From: Methylobacterium sp. E-045
Lineage (GTDB): Bacteria; Pseudomonadota; Alphaproteobacteria; Rhizobiales; Beijerinckiaceae
Direction: 5' to 3'
NCBI RefSeq assembly: GCF_022829685.1
Contig: NZ_JAKSYE010000125.1
Coordinates: 394,454 to 458,453, forward strand
DNA: 64,000 nucleotides
A program made the translations under genes and the position numbers. Positions within the stretch are counted from its first letter, which is position 1, and each line of letters begins with the position of its first letter. The notes beneath the pieces were generated by a model. The model did not search any database. It worked only from the letters and a program-made list of their open reading frames with translations, and was not told where the DNA came from. Below, in pieces: positions 23,091 through 32,676 of the stretch.

Positions 23091-25916
23091 TCACTGTCCC
23101 AACCGCTCCAGCAGGGCCGGGACGTGGACCTGATCCGCCTTATAGTTGCCCGTGAGCGTGTAGATCACGAGGTTGATGCCGCCGCGAAAGGACATCTCGC
23201 GCTGGCGCTGGTCGCCGCCGACGATGGGGTAGAGCGCTTCGCCGCGCTTGCCCACCGCCCAGGCGGCGGCGAGGTCGTTGCCGGTGATGACGATGGGGGA
23301 GACGCCGTCGCCGGCCCGGGCGGGGCGGCGCTCGGCCACGTCGCCGGCCGGCGGCAGGGTTTCGACCCAGGTCTGGCCGGTGGCGTAGCGGCCGGGAAAA
23401 TTGTCCACGAGGTAGAAGGCCTTGGTGAGCACGTGGTCGGCCGGAACGGGTTCCAGCTCGGGCACTTCCAGGGTGGAGAGCATCTTGCGCAGATAGGCTC
23501 CCTCCGGGGTGGGCGGGCCGCCCGGCCGGGCGGTAAGCGCGTCGCGGGTATCGAACAGCACCGTCCCGCCGTTGCGCATGAAGGCGTCGATCCGGCGGAT
23601 CGCGGCCTCGCTCGGCTGCGGGCGGCCGGCGACGATGGGCCAGTAGATGATCGGGTAGAAGGCGAGCTCGTCCTTGCCCGGATCGATGCCGATCGGGTCA
23701 CCCGGCTCCAGGGCCGTCCGGCTGGCGAGCATCTGGGTCAGGCCGTTGAGCCCGGCGCGGCTCGCCGTATCCGTCGCCTCGTCGCCGGTGACGACATAGG
23801 CGAGGCGCGTGGCGAGGGCCGAGTCGAACGCGTTCGGCCGCGCGGTCTCCTCAGCGCGGGCGGCATCCGAAAGCCCGGCGACGCCGATCCCGGCAACCAG
23901 AAGCGCCGCCGCTGCCCGTCCGGCGAAACGTCCGAACAGCCCCCCGCGCGACCGGTTGAAGAGGCCGCCGAGCCAGAGGCCGGCGAGGGTGTCGAGGATC
24001 AGGAGCATCAGCGCCACGGTAAACAGCGTGGCGCGCAAGTCGAGGGTGTCGCCACCGGTGAGCGAACCGGTGCGGGCGTCTGCGAAGGCCGACAGGTCGA
24101 GGGGTTTGAGGCGGTCGTCGGGCCTCAGTGCGTTCACCGCGACGCCGCCGTCGGCGGGGCCATAGAACCCGGCCGGGTGTTCGAGGCTGGCGCGCTCGCC
24201 ATAATCGTCCGGCACCGCCGTGGCGCCGGCGGGCGGGCTGCCCAGCGCCCCGAACCCGTCGAGGGTGAGGCGCGGCGCGAGGACGGCGGCGGCGGGCCGG
24301 GTCGACCCCTCCCCTCCGGTCGGAGACGCGCTGCCCGACAGGGCGACGACCCGGCGCAGCATGTCGATGAACAGGCCCGACAGCGGCAGGTTCGACCAGG
24401 TCGTGTCGGCGGTGACGTGGAACAGGACCACCTGCCCCTTGCCGCGCTTTTCGGCGGTGACGATGGGCGTCCCGTCCTGCAGCGAGGCCCAGGTCCGGCC
24501 CGGCAGGTCGCCGTCCGGCTCCGCGAGGATCTGGCGGCGCACGCCGATATCCGCCGGCGGGACCAGCCCCGCAAACGGGCTCTCCGGCGCGAAGGCGGCC
24601 AAGGTCTTGGGGCTGTCCCAGGACAGGGTGCCGCCCAGGGTCCGTCCGCCCCGGCGCAGGCGCACGGGGACCAGGGTATCGTTGCCCGCGGCCAGGCGTG
24701 GCCCGGCGAAGCGCAGCAGCAGCCCGCCCTCGTCCACGAAACTCGCCACCCGGCGCATGGTCGGCTCGTCGAGGGCGCCCACATCGGCGAGCACCAGCAC
24801 CGAGACCTGATTGTCGAGGAGCTGACCCACGGATTCGGCCACCCCCTTGGCCCCCCGTGCCTCCTGCACGTCGGCGAAGGGGGTCAGCGCGCGGGAAAGA
24901 TAGTAGGTCGGTGCGAGGAGCGGCTGGGCCTGGTCGTTGGTGCCGCCGAAGACCAGCCCGACCCGGCGGCGCTTGCCGCGCTCGTCCATCAGCGTCACCG
25001 CGCCGGCCGAACGCTCCGCGGCGATCTCCAGCCGGCTGATGCCGTTGCGGAGCTCCACCGGAAGCTCGAACGTGACCTCGGTTTCGACGGCCCCGTCGGC
25101 GAAGCGGAAATCGTGCTCGGCGAGCGGCAGGCCCTTCTGGTCGAGGGCGCGGACGAGGCCGGTATCGCGGCCATTGGCCGAGGCGCGCAGGACATGGGCG
25201 GTGAGCTTGCCGCCGCTCTCGGCCGCAGCCAGCGCCAGAGCCGGGGGCCGATCGGCGCGCAGGATGGTCGGGCGGGTGCCGGTCTTGTTCAGTACTTCGG
25301 ACAGCCCCATGCCGAACGAATCGGCGCCGGCTCCCGCCACGCCATCGGTGATCCAAACCAGAGCGGCCGTCGGATGGCGCTCGAAGAAGGCTCCGATGGC
25401 GGTCAAATGACCGTCGCGTTGCGGTAGATGGGACCGTGGCGTGACGGCCCGGAGACGGTCCAGGGCGGCGGCGGGCGTCTTCGCCTCCACGGCGGCGGGG
25501 ACGTCGGCGAGCGCGACCACCGCCACCGGGCGACCGTCCCGCGAGGCGGCTTCGACCTCGTCGGTGGCGGCCCTCATCCGTTCGCGCCAGTCATGCGCGG
25601 CGGAAAAGCCGTTGTCGATCAGGACGAGGAGCGGTGTCCTCCCGGAGGTCGCGCCGGTGCCCGACGGGTTCCAGACCGGCCCCGAAACGGCAAGGATCAG
25701 GCAGGCCGCCGCGATCATCCGGAGGATCAGCAGCCAGGGCGGGGTCCGCGCCGGCGTCTCGCGCTTGGCCACGAGGTCGGCCATGATCCGCAGGGGCGGG
25801 AACTCGATCCGCTGCGGCCGCGGCGGCGTCACCCGCAGCAAATACCACAAGGCCGGCAAGGCGATGAGCGCGGCGAGCGCCAGCGGCGCGGCGAAGGTCA
25901 GGGGCAATCCGAACAT
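23091..25916 (-). CDS. BatA/DUF4159-type membrane protein of the MoxR operon
   Basis: A 941-residue protein. The N-terminus, two helices around LRVTPPRPQRIEFPPLRIM, is the BatA-type domain (residues 1-80); a vWA-like domain follows with a degraded metal motif DNGFS (101-105, Gly in place of Ser) and WITDG (about 188-192). Further helices lie near 650-700. The C-terminal part (about 720-941: SALATRLAYVVTGDEATD, FYPIIYWPI, GGTVLFDTRDA) matches DUF4159, a probable periplasmic sensor or binding domain. It starts ten bases after the DUF58 gene, so it is co-transcribed with moxR. Function is not established. Confidence 0.82.
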   Translation of the reverse strand: MFGLPLTFAAPLALAALIALPALWYLLRVTPPRPQRIEFPPLRIMADLVAKRETPARTPPWLLILRMIAAACLILAVSGPVWNPSGTGATSGRTPLLVLIDNGFSAAHDWRERMRAATDEVEAASRDGRPVAVVALADVPAAVEAKTPAAALDRLRAVTPRSHLPQRDGHLTAIGAFFERHPTAALVWITDGVAGAGADSFGMGLSEVLNKTGTRPTILRADRPPALALAAAESGGKLTAHVLRASANGRDTGLVRALDQKGLPLAEHDFRFADGAVETEVTFELPVELRNGISRLEIAAERSAGAVTLMDERGKRRRVGLVFGGTNDQAQPLLAPTYYLSRALTPFADVQEARGAKGVAESVGQLLDNQVSVLVLADVGALDEPTMRRVASFVDEGGLLLRFAGPRLAAGNDTLVPVRLRRGGRTLGGTLSWDSPKTLAAFAPESPFAGLVPPADIGVRRQILAEPDGDLPGRTWASLQDGTPIVTAEKRGKGQVVLFHVTADTTWSNLPLSGLFIDMLRRVVALSGSASPTGGEGSTRPAAAVLAPRLTLDGFGALGSPPAGATAVPDDYGERASLEHPAGFYGPADGGVAVNALRPDDRLKPLDLSAFADARTGSLTGGDTLDLRATLFTVALMLLILDTLAGLWLGGLFNRSRGGLFGRFAGRAAAALLVAGIGVAGLSDAARAEETARPNAFDSALATRLAYVVTGDEATDTASRAGLNGLTQMLASRTALEPGDPIGIDPGKDELAFYPIIYWPIVAGRPQPSEAAIRRIDAFMRNGGTVLFDTRDALTARPGGPPTPEGAYLRKMLSTLEVPELEPVPADHVLTKAFYLVDNFPGRYATGQTWVETLPPAGDVAERRPARAGDGVSPIVITGNDLAAAWAVGKRGEALYPIVGGDQRQREMSFRGGINLVIYTLTGNYKADQVHVPALLERLGQ

Positions 25917-25926
25917 GTGTTGCTCC

Positions 25927-26841
25927 TCACCCCGTCCCGCGCGCGGCGGCGACCAGCGTGAGGAGCCGCAGGGCCGCCTCGCTCGCCGGCCGGTCGGTGC
26001 GGTGGGTCGTCAGGGTCCAGCCCTGGGCGCGGGCGATCTCGGAAAGCCCGTCCCGATGCACGGCGATGCGCGTGCGATAGGCCGCCCCCCACGCCGCCGC
26101 GTCGCCGATATCGAGGCTCACCTTGGTCTCCGGATCGTGCAGCACGGCCTGACCGGCGAAGGGAAAGCTCTCCTCCACGGGATCGACCACCATGACGAGA
26201 TGACCCCTCGTGCCGGAGCCCGCTAGCGAGCCCACCGCCTCCCTAAGCTGTTCCAGCGGCGAGAGAAAATCGCTGACGAGGATCGCCTCGTCGAAGCGGC
26301 CCGGCGTAGCCCGGGGCGGCATGTCCTGCTCGAGTCCGGCTTTGTCGGCCACGAGGGCGTGCGCCATGGTCTCGACGATCCGGCGGGAGGCGGTGGCGCG
26401 GGTGAGGCCGAGGAGCCCCGCCCGCTCGCCTCCCTCGACCAGGGCATCGGCCACGGCGAGGCCGAGCACCAGGGCGCGTTCGACCTTCGGCCCCTGCCCG
26501 AGGCTCGACGAAAACCCCATGGAGGCGGAACGGTCGATCCAGAACCAGATGTTGTGGGTCGCCTCCCATTCGCGTTCACGCACGTAGAGCCGGTCGTCGC
26601 GGGCCGAGCGGCGCCAATCCACCCGCGCCGCCGCTTCGCCCGCCACGAAGGGCCGGAACTGCCAGAAGCTCTCCCCCTGCCCCGCCCGGCGTCGGCCGTG
26701 CAGGCCGTGCGCGAGCGTCGAGGAGACGCGACGCGATTCGAGGATCAGACGCGGCATCCGCTCGGCAAGGGACAGCGCGCCTTCGGTCTCGTGTCGCCCA
26801 GGAGCGCGCTGGGCCGCGTCGAGAATCCGGGTCGCGATCAT
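25927..26841 (-). CDS. DUF58 domain-containing protein
   Basis: A 304-residue soluble protein. The DUF58 core GESFWQFRPFVAGEAAARVDWRRSARDDRLYVREREWE (about residues 56-92) is followed by a vWA-like strand with an intact DRSAS motif (103-107) and ILVSDFLSP near 198-206. DUF58 proteins are the standard partner encoded next to MoxR ATPases. The ATG at 26841 lies four bases after the moxR stop; an upstream in-frame ATG at 26910 would overlap moxR and is less likely. Confidence 0.92.
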   Translation of the reverse strand: MIATRILDAAQRAPGRHETEGALSLAERMPRLILESRRVSSTLAHGLHGRRRAGQGESFWQFRPFVAGEAAARVDWRRSARDDRLYVREREWEATHNIWFWIDRSASMGFSSSLGQGPKVERALVLGLAVADALVEGGERAGLLGLTRATASRRIVETMAHALVADKAGLEQDMPPRATPGRFDEAILVSDFLSPLEQLREAVGSLAGSGTRGHLVMVVDPVEESFPFAGQAVLHDPETKVSLDIGDAAAWGAAYRTRIAVHRDGLSEIARAQGWTLTTHRTDRPASEAALRLLTLVAAARGTG

Positions 26842-26845
26842 CCGG

Positions 26846-27856
26846 CTAGAGCTTCGCGGCCAACTGGGCGATGAGCCCCGGCACGGTCTCGCCATCGGCA
26901 CGCGCGGCAAAGCTCAAGGCCATGCGGTGCTTGAGCACGGGCTCCGCCAGCGCCTTCACGTCGGCCACCGAGGGCGCGACACGGCCTTCGATCAGGGCGC
27001 GGGCGCGCACGGCCAGGGTCAAGGCCTGACTGGCGCGGGGACCAGGCCCCCACAGCAGCTTGCCCTTCAGGGCGGGATCGCCCCCTTCCGGACGGGCCGA
27101 GCGAACGAGATCGAGGATCGCATCTACCACCGCATCGCCCACGGGCAGACGGCGCACGAGGCGCTGCGCCGTGAGAAGCGCCTCCGTGGACATCACCGCC
27201 TGCGGGCTATGGTCGCCGACGCCCGTGGTCTCGATGAGGATCCGGCGCTCGGCGGCGCGGTCGGGATAGCCGACGTCGATCTCGAGAAGGAACCGGTCGA
27301 GCTGCGCCTCGGGGAGCGGGTAGGTGCCCTCCTGCTCGATGGGGTTCTGCGTCGCCAGGACGTGGAACGGGCGCGGCAGGTCGTGACGCTCGCCCGCCAC
27401 TGAGACGAAATTCTCCTGCATCGCCTGCAGCAGGGCGGATTGGGTGCGCGGGCTGGCCCGGTTGATCTCATCGGCCATCAGCAGCTGCGTGAAGACCGGG
27501 CCGCGCACGAAGCGGAACGAGCGGCGGCGATCCTGGTCCTCGTCGAGGATCTCGGTGCCGAGGATGTCGGAGGGCATCAGGTCGGGGGTGAACTGCACGC
27601 GGCGGGCATCGAGCCCGAGCACGGTCCCGAGCGTCTCCACCAGCTTGGTCTTGGCGAGGCCCGGCAGGCCGACGAGGAGGCCGTGGCCACCGGCCAGGAT
27701 AGTGATGAGGGCCAGATCGACCACCCTCTCCTGGCCAAAGATGACCTTGTGGATCGCGTCGCGGGCCTGTCCCACCTGACCGAGACACGCCTCCGCGGTG
27801 GCGACGATGCCGTCGTCGAGGGACGTGGCCGGGGCCGGTATGGAGCCTGAAGTCAT
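26846..27856 (-). CDS. MoxR family AAA+ ATPase
   Basis: A 336-residue AAA+ ATPase. Walker A GLPGLAKT (residues 63-70), Walker B LLMADE (125-130), sensor 1 region VLATQNPIEQEGTYPLPEAQLDRF and the C-terminal lid KGKLLWGPGPRASQAL are all MoxR hallmarks. MoxR ATPases act as chaperones that help insert cofactors or metals, or mature complexes, together with vWA proteins. It is the first gene of a four-gene minus-strand operon. The in-frame ATG at 27907 is possible, but the start at 27856 gives the normal N-terminus. Confidence 0.94.
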   Translation of the reverse strand: MTSGSIPAPATSLDDGIVATAEACLGQVGQARDAIHKVIFGQERVVDLALITILAGGHGLLVGLPGLAKTKLVETLGTVLGLDARRVQFTPDLMPSDILGTEILDEDQDRRRSFRFVRGPVFTQLLMADEINRASPRTQSALLQAMQENFVSVAGERHDLPRPFHVLATQNPIEQEGTYPLPEAQLDRFLLEIDVGYPDRAAERRILIETTGVGDHSPQAVMSTEALLTAQRLVRRLPVGDAVVDAILDLVRSARPEGGDPALKGKLLWGPGPRASQALTLAVRARALIEGRVAPSVADVKALAEPVLKHRMALSFAARADGETVPGLIAQLAAKL

Positions 27857-28097
27857 GCGTTCGATCCCGGTTTGCCGCCCGCCCGCTAGACCGGTTCGAG
27901 GCGGCATCTTTCTGTAGCCTGACGACCACGTTGGGACAGAGTGTGGCGTTCTTTTCCAGACGCTGGCAAGGTCGACGCGACGACGCAGGTGTTTTGCCGG
28001 TTTGCGGTCGCGGGAGCCCGTTCCTCATCCCTCCCGGAACGCCGGGGGGCCTGTCGCGCCGGATGCCGGATCGCTTCCGTCACCAACCCTCGGGCGG

Positions 28098-29105
28098 TCA
28101 GAAGTGGCTGAACGACCGTGTCGTGAAGGGGTATTCGCTGCCGTCCGGCCGACGGAAGACCGGCGCCCGATCGCCGGCCACGACGGTCCCTATCCGTGCG
28201 AGCGGGATGCCGACGGCAAGGCTCTCGGCGATGAAGGCATCGACATGGCTCGGCGCCACGGCGCAGAGGATCTCATAATCGTCACCGCCAGTAACGACGG
28301 TGCGGATCAGAGCCGGATCGAACGTGAGCGCGGCTCGTGCGGCATCGGAGAGCGGCACGTCGGAGAGGATGATTTCGGCGCTGCGCCCACCGCCAGCGAG
28401 CATCTTCGTCAGGTCGCCGACCAAGCCATCGGACACGTCCATCGCAGCCCGTGCATGGCGGCGGAGGATCGGCGCGAGGGAAACGCGCGGCCTTGGATGG
28501 CGGTAGCGGTCGATGAGAACGCCGCGCGGCGCCGATCCCAGGTGCTCGCCCCATCCCAGCATGGGCTCGTTGAGGAGCGGCAAGCCGAGGGCCGCGTCGC
28601 CGATCGTACCGCTGACGCAGAGGATATCACCGATCTCGGCCGTCATCCGCCGGACCATGCCGCCGTGCGGCACCTCGCCGAAGGCCGTCACACCGATGAG
28701 GGCGGGTCCAGCAGAACGGACGGTATCGCCTCCGAGGAGGGGACAGCCGAACGCCGTCGCCGCCTCACTGAGGCCCTTGGTGAATCCGGCGAGCCAGGCC
28801 TCCGTCCAATCGTCGGGCAAGGCGAGGGTCAGGAGAAACCCGCGTGGTGTCGCCCCCTTCGCCGCGATGTCGGACAGGTTCACTCCGAGCGCCTTGCGGG
28901 CAACGGAGCCAGGGGGATCATCGGGCAGATAGTGGACACCCTCGACGATCGCGTCGGCGGTGAGGACGAGATCGCAGCCGGGGCTCGGCGTCAGGGTGGC
29001 GGCGTCGTCCCGCAACCCGTCGGCGCCGTACCCCGCCAGCGGCGCGAAGTAGCGCGCGATCAGCCCGTCCTCCGAAGGTCGGGCGGAAGGGGGATCGGTC
29101 TTCAA
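28098..29105 (-). CDS. thiL: Thiamine-monophosphate kinase
   Basis: A 335-residue kinase of the PurM/SelD fold that phosphorylates thiamine monophosphate to the diphosphate cofactor. Seen are LRDDAATLTPSPGCDLVLTADAIVEGVHY (metal- and ATP-binding Asp residues), VNLSDIAAKGATPRGFLL, GGDTVRSAGP, AAMDVSDGLVGDLTKML and TGGDDYEILCAV. Its start overlaps the nusB stop by four bases, giving the usual nusB-thiL coupling. It is the last gene of the ribD operon. Confidence 0.95.
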   Translation of the reverse strand: MKTDPPSARPSEDGLIARYFAPLAGYGADGLRDDAATLTPSPGCDLVLTADAIVEGVHYLPDDPPGSVARKALGVNLSDIAAKGATPRGFLLTLALPDDWTEAWLAGFTKGLSEAATAFGCPLLGGDTVRSAGPALIGVTAFGEVPHGGMVRRMTAEIGDILCVSGTIGDAALGLPLLNEPMLGWGEHLGSAPRGVLIDRYRHPRPRVSLAPILRRHARAAMDVSDGLVGDLTKMLAGGGRSAEIILSDVPLSDAARAALTFDPALIRTVVTGGDDYEILCAVAPSHVDAFIAESLAVGIPLARIGTVVAGDRAPVFRRPDGSEYPFTTRSFSHF

Positions 29106-29581
29106 GCGCGCCCGGAGCCGGGGAGTCCGGCGAACTCCGATCCACGAACCTCGCGGGCGACCTTGTCGAGGACAGCGTTGACCATGCCCGGCTCATCGCC
29201 AGCATAGAAGCCATGGGCGACGTCCACATATTCAGAGATCGCGGCACGCGCCGGCACGTCCTTACGGAACATGAGTTCATAGGCCCCGGCACGCAGGATT
29301 GCGCGCAAGACCGCCTCGATGCGCTTCAGCGGCCAGCCGCTGGACAGGGCCTTGTCCAGCTGCGGATCGATCGCGCGCTGTTCCTCGACCACGCCGCGCA
29401 GCAGATCGCGGAAGAAGGCGATCTCGGCGGGTGGCTGTTCAACGCCGTCGATGTCACGGCCGATCCAGTAGGCCTCGAACTCGGCGAGTGCTTCGATGAC
29501 GCCCTTGTCGGAAATTTCCATCTCGTAGAGCGCCTGCACCACGGTGAGGCGTGCGCCACTGCGCTCGATCGTCTTGGCCAT
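29102..29581 (-). CDS. nusB: Transcription antitermination factor NusB
   Basis: A 159-residue NusB, which with NusE binds boxA RNA to keep rRNA transcription from terminating. The helical N-terminus RLTVVQALYEMEIS, the central LLRGVVEEQRAIDPQLDKALSSGWPLKRIEAVLRAILRAGAYEL and the C-terminal AISEYVDVAHGFYAGDEPGMVNAVLDKVAREVR are all classic. It lies between ribH (six bases) and thiL (four-base overlap). Confidence 0.96.
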   Translation of the reverse strand: MAKTIERSGARLTVVQALYEMEISDKGVIEALAEFEAYWIGRDIDGVEQPPAEIAFFRDLLRGVVEEQRAIDPQLDKALSSGWPLKRIEAVLRAILRAGAYELMFRKDVPARAAISEYVDVAHGFYAGDEPGMVNAVLDKVAREVRGSEFAGLPGSGRA

Positions 29582-29587
29582 GGGTTC

Positions 29588-30097
29588 TCAATCCTCTCCC
29601 ACTGGAGCGGCGGCCGCGGCGCGTTTCAGCGATAGAACGGCCAGGGCCGCCTCTGCGGCGCCCGCTCCCTTGTTCAGGTCGGAGACGCGGGCGCGAGCAA
29701 GGGCCTGCTCCATGGTCTCCACCGTCAGGATGCCGTTGCCGAGGGGCAGACGCCCGGTCACGGACAGGTCCATGAGGGCCCGCGCACTCTCGGTGGCCAC
29801 GATGTCGTAATGGCCGGTCTCACCGCGAATGACGCAGCCGAGGGCGACAGCGGCGTCGTAGGGCTGCCCGGCGCGAGCCGCCTCCTCCACCAGGATCGCT
29901 ATGGCAGCGGGTATTTCTAGCGCGCCCGGCACCGTCACGACGACGCCCTCGGCCTCCGCCGCTTCGAGGGCACCCTGCGTGCCGGCGAGAAGTTCATCGG
30001 AGATGTCGTCGTAATAGCGCGCTTCCACCACGAGGACGCGTGCGCCCTTCACGTTCGTAGGGACGGCCGAGCGGGCGGCGGGTGAGGGCGAAACCAT
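29588..30097 (-). CDS. ribH: 6,7-dimethyl-8-ribityllumazine synthase
   Basis: A 169-residue lumazine synthase, the penultimate step of riboflavin synthesis. Hallmarks are VVEARYYDDISDELLAG, VPGALEIPAAI and GCVIRGETGHYDIV (substrate and phosphate binding), with PLGNGILTVETMEQA near the C-terminus. There is a short non-conserved N-terminal extension and an Ala-rich C-terminus. A 209-base gap separates it from ribE upstream, larger than elsewhere in this operon, so it may have its own promoter. Confidence 0.95.
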   Translation of the reverse strand: MVSPSPAARSAVPTNVKGARVLVVEARYYDDISDELLAGTQGALEAAEAEGVVVTVPGALEIPAAIAILVEEAARAGQPYDAAVALGCVIRGETGHYDIVATESARALMDLSVTGRLPLGNGILTVETMEQALARARVSDLNKGAGAAEAALAVLSLKRAAAAAPVGED

Positions 30098-30306
30098 CGT
30101 GGGCCTTGTCTGCAGAGGCGGAGGGCGACATCGGCACGGACGTGACGAGGGAACCTTGATCGCGGATCGTTGGCGTCGCCACCCGGTACGACCGGGTTGG
30201 CCCGGTTCGAAATCTTGCGACCGATCGCGTTAGGGAAGCGGGTCGGAGACCTGTCGTTCGGTGGGCGAGCGATAGACCGAAGGGTGCCGTATCACAAGAT
30301 AGCGCG

Positions 30307-30942
30307 TCAGGAGGCGCGATTCTCGAACAGTCGGGCTGCGTACCGGGCGATCAGGTCGACCTCGATATTGAGCCGGTCACCGATTTGGCGCTCGCCCCAG
30401 GTCGTCACCGCCAGGGTGTGCGGGATCAGAAGGACCGAGAAGAGGTCGCCATCGACGGAATTGACCGTGAGCGACGTGCCGTCGAGGCAGACCGACCCCT
30501 TCTCCGCGATGAAACGCGACACGGATGACGGCGCACGTAAAAGAAATCGGTCGCTCAGCGCCCATTGCGGATCGCCGGTCCCACCCGTCACGCTCTCGCG
30601 GGCGACGATCTCGGCGACGCCGTCCACATGCCCGGTGACGAGATGGCCGCCGAGTTCATCGCCGATCTTGAGCGACCGTTCGAGGTTCAGCCGCGCGCCA
30701 TCGCCCCAGTCGCCGACGGTGGTCCGTGCGAGAGTTTCGGCCGCGGCATCGATGGAAAAGATGCATCCCCCGGTCACGCGCTCGATCGCCACAACGGTGA
30801 GGCAGGGACCGGAACAGGCAATGGACGCGCCGAGCGCGATGGTCGCGGGATCGTAGGAGGACCGAATGCGGATGCGGCGCAGACGTTCATCACCCTCGAC
30901 GCTCAGGACCGATCCCACATCGCTGACGAGGCCAGTGAACAT
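30307..30942 (-). CDS. ribE: Riboflavin synthase, alpha subunit
   Basis: A 211-residue riboflavin synthase made of two internally repeated lumazine-binding barrels. It begins MFTGLVSDVGSV; the first repeat has GASIACSGPCLTVV and RTTVGDWGDGARLNLERSLKIGDELGGHLVTGHVDG, the second KGSVCLDGTSLTVNSVDGD and IGDRLNIEVDLIARY. It disproportionates two lumazine molecules to riboflavin. Its ATG directly abuts the ribD stop codon (30943), indicating tight coupling. Confidence 0.95.
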   Translation of the reverse strand: MFTGLVSDVGSVLSVEGDERLRRIRIRSSYDPATIALGASIACSGPCLTVVAIERVTGGCIFSIDAAAETLARTTVGDWGDGARLNLERSLKIGDELGGHLVTGHVDGVAEIVARESVTGGTGDPQWALSDRFLLRAPSSVSRFIAEKGSVCLDGTSLTVNSVDGDLFSVLLIPHTLAVTTWGERQIGDRLNIEVDLIARYAARLFENRAS

Positions 30943-32073
30943 TTAGAGGCTCCGTTCGTACGTAACAGACTGATCCGCTCCGAAAGCGCGGGCTTCGGTG
31001 ATGCCGAAGCCTGGCCCGTGCAGGCGGGTCGTTAACGCCTCGCCGACCGCCGGGAGGCCTCCACCGCCGATGGCACGCGGACCGGTGACGAGCGTGCAGA
31101 CGTCCACCAGATCGGCAGCCGCCAGGGAATCGGCAAGGTGGGGACCGCCTTCGCAGCAGATCCGTGTCAGTCCATGCTCGGCAAGACGCGAGAGGGCGGC
31201 GGACAGGTCGATCCGGCCATGTGAGCAGGCCGAGACCTGAACCGTCTCGACGCCGAAAGAGGCCAGCATCCGCTTGGCATGGATCGGTGCCGATCGTGTC
31301 GTCACCACCAGAGTCGGGATGTCGCGGGCGCTACGAACGAGGTGGGAGGTGGGCGAGAGCCGCAGGGTCGAATCGAGCACGATGCGCAGCGGCGATCGTT
31401 GTGACAGGCCGGGCAGTCTCACCGTCAGCGACGGGTCGTCCGCCCGTGCCGTGCCGATCCCGACGAGAATCGCGTCGGCATGGGCGCGCCAGAGATGGAC
31501 AGCGCCATCCGCAATGGGACCGGTGATGCGAAGCCGCTCATCCGGGGCGCCGGCCGCGAATCCGTCCAGGGTGCGGGCGAGCTTGAGATGCAGGCTAGGG
31601 CGCCCCATCGTGACGCGAGTGATGTGACCGCGATGGTCTCGTGCGGCCTCGTCCCGGAGCACGTCCTGCGTCACGGCGATACCGGCCTCGACAAGCCGCG
31701 CATGGCCCCTGCCCGCCACTCTGGAATCCGGGTCCTGGATCGCCGTGACGACGCGGGTGATCCCCGACGCGATGATGGCGTCGACGCAAGGGGGGGTGGC
31801 TCCGTGATGTGAGCACGGCTCGAGCGTGACGTAGAGCGTCGCCCCGCGCGCGCCCTCGCCGGCCATGGCGAGAGCGAGAGGCTCGGCGTGCGGGCGCCCC
31901 CCGGGAGCCGTCACGCCCTGCCCGATGATGCGCTCCCTGCCCGTTTCGCCCGCGACCACCACCGCGCCAACGGAGGGATTTGGCCAAGTCCGTCCGAGAT
32001 TGCGCCTGCCGATCGCCAATGCGAGGCGCATGAAGCGACGGTCTTGGGTGTTTGTCGTCTCACGTCCATTCAT
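30943..32073 (-). CDS. ribD: Bifunctional riboflavin deaminase/reductase
   Basis: A 376-residue fused enzyme catalysing the deaminase and reductase steps after GTP cyclohydrolase II. The N-terminal cytidine-deaminase-like half has NPSVGAVVV, the zinc motif HAEPLALAMAG and LEPCSHHGATPPCVDAI. The C-terminal reductase half begins LHLKLARTLDGFAAG and includes DAILVGIGTARADDPSLTVR and RICCEGGPHLADSL. The start overlaps the nrdR stop by four bases. Both halves look complete. Confidence 0.96.
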   Translation of the reverse strand: MNGRETTNTQDRRFMRLALAIGRRNLGRTWPNPSVGAVVVAGETGRERIIGQGVTAPGGRPHAEPLALAMAGEGARGATLYVTLEPCSHHGATPPCVDAIIASGITRVVTAIQDPDSRVAGRGHARLVEAGIAVTQDVLRDEAARDHRGHITRVTMGRPSLHLKLARTLDGFAAGAPDERLRITGPIADGAVHLWRAHADAILVGIGTARADDPSLTVRLPGLSQRSPLRIVLDSTLRLSPTSHLVRSARDIPTLVVTTRSAPIHAKRMLASFGVETVQVSACSHGRIDLSAALSRLAEHGLTRICCEGGPHLADSLAAADLVDVCTLVTGPRAIGGGGLPAVGEALTTRLHGPGFGITEARAFGADQSVTYERSL

Positions 32074-32642
32074 GGCCGGACCCGCGTTGCCCGCTTCAAC
32101 GGAGGTTTGACCGGTGGTCCGGCACTGGGCAAAATTTCGCCGAGGGAGATCTCATCGCCCGTCTCATCGTCCTGCGGCGGTGCGATGCCGGCGGGCTCGC
32201 CAAGGGTACCGAGCAGCGCCTTGAAGTCGCTGGCCTCGCGAAAATTCTTGTAGACCGATGCGAAGCGAACATACGCGACGTCGTCGAGGCCCTTGAGGCC
32301 CTCCATCACCAGTTCGCCGATCGCCTCGCTGCCGATTTCGGCCTCGCCGCCGCTTTCCAACTGCCGGGTGATGCCGCTGACCAGACGCTCGATCCTCTCA
32401 GGGTCGACCGGCCGTTTGCGCAAGGCGACGCCGATCGAACGCTGGAGCTTGTCGCGATCGAACGGCACGCGCTTTCCCGAGCGCTTGAGCACCGTGAGCT
32501 CGCGCAACTGAACCCGCTCGAAGGTGGTGAAACGGCCACCGCAATCCGGGCAGACCCGACGGCGCCGGATCGCGGCAGAATCGTCGCTGGGGCGCGAATC
32601 CTTCACCTGGGTGTCGGGACCGCCGCAATAGGGACACCGCAT
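32070..32642 (-). CDS. nrdR: Transcriptional repressor NrdR
   Basis: A 190-residue repressor of ribonucleotide reductase genes that senses ATP/dATP through an ATP-cone. The zinc ribbon is MRCPYCGGPDTQVKDSR...RRRRVCPDCGGRFTTFER (residues 1-43; four cysteines in two CxxC pairs), followed by the ATP-cone VLKRSGKRVPFDRDKLQRSI. The C-terminus has an alphaproteobacterial extension of about 35 residues. The start is fixed by the family at 32642. It heads the ribD operon and presumably controls the B12-dependent reductase at 57637. Confidence 0.95.
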   Translation of the reverse strand: MRCPYCGGPDTQVKDSRPSDDSAAIRRRRVCPDCGGRFTTFERVQLRELTVLKRSGKRVPFDRDKLQRSIGVALRKRPVDPERIERLVSGITRQLESGGEAEIGSEAIGELVMEGLKGLDDVAYVRFASVYKNFREASDFKALLGTLGEPAGIAPPQDDETGDEISLGEILPSAGPPVKPPLKRATRVRP

Positions 32643-32676
32643 CGGGCGGATACCTGCTTGATTGGTGAGAAAACGA

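Noticed and set aside
22944..25427. An 827-residue plus-strand open frame
   Set aside because: It is antisense to the DUF4159-type gene, with no signal or motif, and begins inside a palindromic repeat.
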